Source: Beroe forskalii
Taxonomy: Eukaryota; Ctenophora; Nuda; Beroida; Beroidae
DNA length: 64,000 nucleotides
Reading direction: 5' to 3'
Assembly (NCBI GenBank): GCA_011033025.1
Contig: WFMF01000608.1
Coordinates: 1 to 64,000 of the forward strand
Shown here: positions 58,451 through 64,000 of the stretch, piece after piece
How positions within the stretch are numbered: the stretch's first letter is position 1
Layout of the letters: each line of letters opens with the position of its first letter
Made by a program: the position numbers and the translations under genes
The notes under the pieces: generated by a model
The model's input: the letters and a program-made list of their open reading frames with translations, nothing else
What the model was told of the DNA's origin: nothing
The model's database searches: none

Positions 58451-59642
58451 TTACTCGTTAACAGACCAATCAGACCACAGTATGGGCCCTAGCATTCCTG
58501 AAACAGTCAGCTGTATTAGAGTATTAGAACGAATTTGACCACGATGTTTAAGGAGGTAATACTTTAAATATAATTCAGGTACCTTACAAGGGATATTTTC
58601 ATTGTGCAAAATTTGGTATAAATTTTGGAAAAATCCCTCATTTTTGCACAACCATAATGTTATTTGGCTACAAAATAATCACCTTCCCGAAAATAATTCC
58701 CAACCGGATTTTTGGGTGCGAAATTTGGGGGTTTCAGAAATCGTAAAAGAAAATTTCCATATTTTGCCCTACTGAAATTTCAGTCACAAAATTATATGCC
58801 ACATAAATATCCCTCGTTAGGTAGGTAGCACATGGGTGTGCAGACGTCATTGTTAAATGTATACAGTAGGAAATTGGAGTCACGCCAGCAATTTAATGAG
58901 AGGGGCAGGGATAATGGGTAAAGTTAAAGCTTCTATTTGAGTAGTATAGGATCTAACCACATTCCATAGGCAACAAAAGCTACATTACTAAATCTCTGTG
59001 AGCACTAACGCACCTTCTTCTTCCTCGTTTGAATGATAAACTATGTTGTCACTGATTTCGAAACTCAACGTTCTCTGAAATGATGAAAATGATTCAGCTG
59101 CTAGGGAGCTTCAATTCAGGAAAAAATACCTTATCAGTCCTTATTTTATAAAAGACCACCGGTTAAACTGAAAATGTAACCGGTTAAATTTAAGGCAATA
59201 TATACTTTGGGCCAGGTGGCATCTTCAGCAATTGGACATGTCTCTTTCATTGATGTAGTTCCGGTAAAACGATAAAAATTTCAAAAGCACAATTCAAGCA
59301 AGACTCACGCATGTTTGTTGAGGGCTGTTGAGATGGGACTGCTGCTGAATATGCTGTTACAAAGATCCCTACAGTCATTATCCTGAAAGTCATTTTAGAA
59401 GTATTGCATCTGAATTGTAGTTTCATGAATTGCCACAAGACCAAAAGTGGTCTCGAAGCAAACCATGGATGACAATTAGTCACCCCAAATCAGACCAGAT
59501 CAGCACATCTGCATTAACGATCATTTCCAAAAGCTGTATTTAGATGGATGAAATGAGATTAATCTTTCAAGGTACTCACAAGAAACTGAGGAATGCCATA
59601 CGCTGCTGCTCCATTCCAAAACACTAGTCCTCGAATCGTCAT
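58451..59642 (-). CDS. Small four-exon protein, unrecognised
   Basis: Exons by splice logic: 59580-59642 (ATG, 21 codons, MTIRGLVFWNGAAAYGIPQF, donor GTGAGT), 59309-59382 (DNDCRDLCNSIFSSSPISTA, donor GTGAGT), 59014-59072 or 59074 (TLSFEISDNIVYHSNEEEE, donor GTGCGT) and 58451-58497 (MLGPILWSDWSVNE, stop TAA). About 83 residues. Exon 3 has a tandem acceptor CAGAG: the second site is needed after exon 2, while the first joins exon 1 directly, so exon 2 could be a cassette. Four consistent junctions argue for a real gene. The start (short beta strand, then helix) is loosely longin/roadblock-like, but I do not recognise the family. Confidence 0.4.
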
Positions 59643-60873
59643 TGAGCTGTTTATATACTTCTACAACCCATGGTTGGTATTTGTTTAATCAAGTTCATAT
59701 TGGGTGCACTCTCTCCCCATGACCTCATGAACAGGTGTCATAACCTATATTTCGTAAGTGGTGTGGTGAATTGTTAAGTGCCCATGACTCTATGTTTTGA
59801 TTTGGTGAGTGGTCATTTTTGTGAGTAAACTTAATTTCTTAAGTTATATTCTTGTATTTTGTAATGCAACATGCGATATCTCGACATTCATTAATTTTAG
59901 AGCCTGTCACTGCCAGCATTGTTCATAAGACATTTAATTAAGACTATAGAATTTCTAGTAATTACTAAATGCTTGCCCTCCTCAATATTAATTGATAAAT
60001 TTGTTTTACAAAAAAAGCATTAACTTAAGAAAGACTAAGCTGAGATGAAAAGTGAAACACGTGGTTGTTCACAGGCACCCCATGATCTGTCATCGTCCTT
60101 ACCACTGCATTCATTTAAGACATTTGTTTTCAGTTACTCCTTTACTAAGTTGTAAACATCTCTCGATTCAAGCTTGCTAGAGGACAAGCCATAAAGCCCC
60201 TCTGCAGCTCTGACAACGAAGGCTTGGCCTCAATGCTCGTGATGCATGCCGTATAGTACTTTCAGTGGCTACAAAGCTTACTGAGGGCATTCGGAAACTT
60301 TAAGTTACTTCTGTTAAAATTACCATTGTTATTCTGAGTCAAGGCCTTATGGCAGAAAACTGGCGAATGTTGGCAGAGGAAATATTAGGGCATGCTCAAG
60401 TATTTCAACGATAGAATAAAGGATTTTTACATTTTGAAGCGAAATTTCAAAAAGCAAACCGGCACCCACTTAATAAGTTAATAGTGCCATTTGCCAGAAC
60501 TGCACTCATGAAAACAGTGAGATACTGAGATAGAAAGCACTTTAATAAATATTTGAAAAGTACCTGGACAAAGCAATGAATTCCCCGAAACTCAAAACAT
60601 AGTTCAACACATCACTGTTATAAATTTTCGGTACTATCAAGGTAATTGCATGCATATTTTGGCAGGTTTAACCTGCATTGCTATTATTGAAAAAAACCCT
60701 TAAGTAATAAGTATACTTTGTTCACATAGAGCCTGAATTAATCTAAGGGAGGCGTGTTAAATTCATGATATCGAACTCCACACTGCGATTTCAAAATATG
60801 TTTGATTTGAAAGGGAAGGTACCCTCTTGACAAACTACTGGCTTGTCGAACTTTTCCCCTACCGCTCACACAG
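59643..60873. other. 3' side of the alpha2/delta gene
   Basis: AT-rich, presumably 3' UTR of the alpha2/delta gene and the promoter of the small gene starting at 59642. No coding block recognised. Confidence 0.5.
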
Positions 60874-63800
60874 TTATAGCAAAAGGCTGGTAAACAGGAT
60901 CAAAACTGACACTAGCACACCATCAAATTTGTAGATAGTTCTCCCAGCATTGCTGCACGTGATATTGATATTGATATTGTTTGTACAGGGAAGGGGTTTG
61001 TATGATAGTTCACCAAAGGATACAGTGGTGATATCAGATTCATTCAGAATTCCTAAATCACGTGAATCCTTGCTTGAATACCCACATGTACAATCAGGGT
61101 TTAAGTCTGTCAAGAGAAGGAGATTGGTATTTTCAATAGATGATATGAAATACCTCTTTGCACAGTCACTGCATTTGAGTTCAAGAGCATCATCTATGAT
61201 GTTTTCTGGTTTAAGTTTATAAATATTGTATGTTTTGCAGCACCTGAAGTGGCCTCTGTAGTGTTCCTTCAAACTTATTAGTTGCACCCATTTCATTGTG
61301 ACTGGAAGCAAAGGAAAGCATACTGTAGAATAGTAACATAACTCTGCTCAGACACAGTGATCCTATGCGGGACAAAAAATCGTAGTAGTTTGTTCTGGAG
61401 GCCGAGGAGATGGTGTCTGTTTGCCACTGTCTGCAGGTTGCCAAACAGTTATGTAACTCTTCTGTTAAAAATATCGACTTTTCCAGCATCAGTTTCATTA
61501 ACTGAAAAATATGTCATGAAATCATAACCAATTATCTAAAATTAAATATTTTCAATGACAGAAGAAACTGATCTAATTTTCTCGTCATGAAATCAAACTT
61601 TACAATTAACAGAACCTTATAAAAGGACTGTATGATTCACTTAGGAAGCTTAACAAACCTTTGGAAGCAGGGCAGTTAAATGTCTCCCTACGAAGTTGAA
61701 ATCATCTTTGACAGGCTCAACAAAAATAATGAAACCTTTGTCATCGACTAACAAAGTCTTTACTGGATTTTCACCATATCTTCCTTGGGGCTCTGCAATT
61801 AAATCCTGTGACTTATATTATAACTTTTTAATTCTGTCAAAAGCAGTCTGCACGAAAGTGCTAATTTCATTTCTGACGCCAGAGCAAGTTTTACCACTGT
61901 CTGATCTTTAAATTGTCATGATCGTAATTTCAAATATGTTTCAATCATGTTCGAATCATGTTCAAAAAATCTTACTGCCTAGACGGATGATTTGTTGGAG
62001 CGACTCATAGAAGAGTTCAAAACCTATGACTGCTGGCGTTGCTGGAGTAGCTGAATACCTCAAGTCAGATTCATGGGGACCTACTTGAAAAGTTGTATAC
62101 AATATAGCATACTAACATGCATAATTTTTGATATGTTAGGTAATTAAATAATCCAAGGGTCACTTTTCAAGCTGAAGGGGTCAGGCTGTAGGGGTCAGCA
62201 GGTCAAGATAAATAAAATACAAACTCAAGTATTGGTAAATTTCAATGTGGTATACCCCATAAAAATTTCTTACCATTTTCAATACTGATGGTTCTGGTCA
62301 GCAAATAGGATCTGTTTGCAATGGAACTGTTTGTGATGGAACTGTTTCTCAATGGGTTCATTGTTAACCGGTCACTAGCCTCAAGAGATGCTATGAGCCT
62401 GTCATCTTCTATGAATATATGAGAATTCTCTGGAATTTCCAACCAATTTTGATGATTGACGATAAAAAGACCAGAATGGGCATATATAAACTTTGGTATG
62501 ATCTGAAATCACAAAGATTAGATGATTTATATCGAAATGATTTATTGTGAATGCCCATTGGTTATTGCGTATAAGAATTAATTATGGCTATGATTCACAC
62601 TTTCATAATTCTGGTGACTACATTTTGGTCTGAAAGGCAGGTTAAAAATGAAAGAGGGCTGATGAAAAAGACCTGGTTGAATATGGGCCAAAAAAGAAAT
62701 AAGTTATGTAAATGACATAATAAGATAACATACCATGTTGCTGTCTCTGGATTTAAATTTCCAATCCTTGAAAACAACATCATTAGCAACAGAGTAATGT
62801 ACAGCAGTTTCATTCAACACAAACTTACTGTATCTGAAATGACAATATTAATGAATTTTGCTTTCACCAATACTCACTTAGTATTGAATTCTTACTCCGA
62901 CAGATCCGAATTAATAGTCCAATAATATCAAAATTCGTCATAAAATGTGCAATTAACTAACGAATGGGATGGTACTACACAACCCATGAGTGAATTCTAT
63001 TATCAACCAACATAATAATGGCTAAGTCAGGTAGACATTTATTATGTACCTCTCTGTTTCTTTATAGGAATTCTTGGAAGTTTCAAACCAGCCATAAAAT
63101 GAACTACTAACACTGTCATCCACGTATTGTTTTGATTCTGACATCAAGATATTATTCACCAGCAGAAATATGTTTGTTAAGTTCTTTGTAGTTTCAATTT
63201 CGTAGGAAAAGGCTGCTGGTACTGCAAGAACTATGTAGAAGGGGAACTCAGTCAGGGCATTGAAATGAAACTGAATTTTCATGAAAAACTCCCTCCCTCG
63301 CTGAAACATTTCTAGAATAGTGTTATACTAAGATCCAAATCGAATATCATGTGAAGATAAGATTTTCTAGGATATCTTACTTATTATGGATTTTTATTTG
63401 CTCTAATTGGCATTGATGAGAGCCAAAGATAGAGGATAATGTGGTACCTGTAAGTAACGACTGAAGTGATAGATGCAATCGCCCTCCACCATTCCTGAAC
63501 CTTTAGTTACAATAGCATTCTCAATGTCTGCTGCACTCACATCACCTTAAATAAGGATTTTGTTTATTTTAAGTTCATTAAAGAAATGAAATTAAAGATG
63601 TCAATCTGACAATAAGAGGAAGCTTTTGATATAAAACGTGGTCCAATTAAAAGGGGCTGTTTACTTGAACTTCAATATCGGTCGGGTTAAAAAAGGCCGG
63701 CTGAATGGAATTATAGCATAAGTCTGATTGTCGGGCTAGAAAGCCTTCCCTATAAATCTAATGGACCCATGTATCTTGCAAGATATCAATTGGTACAATA

Positions 63801-64000
63801 AAACCTGTGACCTCCATAAGAATGGCTACATATACTCATATAGTGAACCACAGAAATATTGTCCTTGAGGTCATTGATGAGACCAATATATACTTACTAT
63901 GAGACCAATATATACTTATTGCTAGATTGTCGACTACAAAAAACACGTTTTCCATTTTATGAATGTAGGTAGGTACCTTCAGTGTATCTTAGCAGCAATC
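60874..64000 (-). CDS. CACNA2D: Voltage-gated calcium channel alpha2/delta subunit, C-terminal half (5' end outside the window)
   Basis: Auxiliary subunit that raises surface trafficking and current of voltage-gated calcium channels; extracellular and membrane-anchored at its C-terminus. Exons: 63977-64000 (partial), 63448-63545, 63050-63300, 62734-62833, 62274-62502, 61976-62080, 61659-61792, 61354-61501 and 60874-61301. Every phase joins. Diagnostic pieces in family order: KIQFHFNALTEFPFYIVLAV (Cache-like region), ERYSKFVLNETAVHYSVAND (family RARFVVTDGGITRVYP), TPAVIGFELFYESLQQII (family KPAVVGIKIDVNSWIENF), LLVDDKGFIIFVEP (family VILDDGGFLLMA), YDFLSRIGSL, then CSDCAKRYFISSIENTNLLL (family CxxCxRxFxxxxxxxTNL) and a hydrophobic end VLVSVLILFTSLLL after CSNAG, consistent with GPI anchoring. 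The last intron is only 52 nt and its donor (GTCTGA) is the least certain. The VWA/MIDAS half lies beyond the right edge. Confidence 0.9.

Noticed and set aside
59247..59483. 78-codon minus frame with a signal-like segment (MTFRIMTVGIFVTAYSAAVP)
   Set aside because: The acceptor and donor inside it (59383 and 59308) define another frame that joins neighbouring exons in phase.
1..64000. tRNA, rRNA and CRISPR features
   Set aside because: I looked for the tRNA B-box (GGTTCGANTCC) and for regularly spaced identical repeats. No tRNA-like sequence was found, and the tandem repeats are eukaryotic minisatellites without unique spacers.

Overview
The window is animal (metazoan) nuclear DNA. It has multi-exon genes with GT-AG introns from about 50 bp to several kb, AT-rich intergenic sequence, minisatellites and many small foldback (MITE-like) elements. 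It contains an A1CF/RBM47-family RNA-binding protein gene, a calcium-channel alpha2/delta gene, class A GPCR genes and CUB-domain genes. That fits an invertebrate genome; I cannot place the species from sequence alone. Most coding capacity lies in short spliced exons, so long ORFs are a poor guide here.

Layout. 1-9.2 kb: a 26-bp minisatellite, a 1.2-kb TTAA-flanked foldback element, a possible small plus-strand Cys-rich gene ending at 5696, and MITE copies. 9.26-25.2 kb (minus): a complete A1CF/RBM46/RBM47 orthologue. Twelve coding exons encode three RRMs, an RGG/alanine-rich linker, the split double-stranded-RNA-binding-like domain and an Ala/Gln-rich tail. 27.7 kb (plus) and 32.4 kb (minus): starts of small unrecognised spliced genes; the second has three CACGTG boxes 21-22 bp apart just upstream. 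36.3-38.2 kb (plus) and 40.6-44.0 kb (minus): two paralogous class A GPCRs, tail to tail, with identical lengths for their first three exons (169/103/128). The plus copy carries two homopolymer frameshifts. 39.3 kb: a Penelope-like reverse-transcriptase fragment. 48.1-50.6 kb (minus) and 51.6-57.6 kb (plus): two paralogous secreted single-CUB-domain proteins, head to head. 58.5-59.6 kb (minus): an unrecognised small four-exon model. 60.9-64.0 kb (minus, runs off the right edge): the C-terminal half of a voltage-gated calcium channel alpha2/delta subunit.

The most unusual observation concerns the A1CF/RBM47-like gene. At least five of its exon-intron junctions are locally duplicated, and the copies carry the splice site together with adjacent coding sequence. 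The RRM3 acceptor exists in about 15 copies of a 59-bp unit, each with an in-frame stop after the RNP motif. The donor of the following exon is repeated about six times. The RGG exon has a second in-frame donor 93 nt downstream, across a hexanucleotide repeat. Two later acceptors are duplicated as well. In addition, both CUB paralogues seem to use a donor that departs from GT only at +2 (GCGAGT and GGAAGT) at the same junction.
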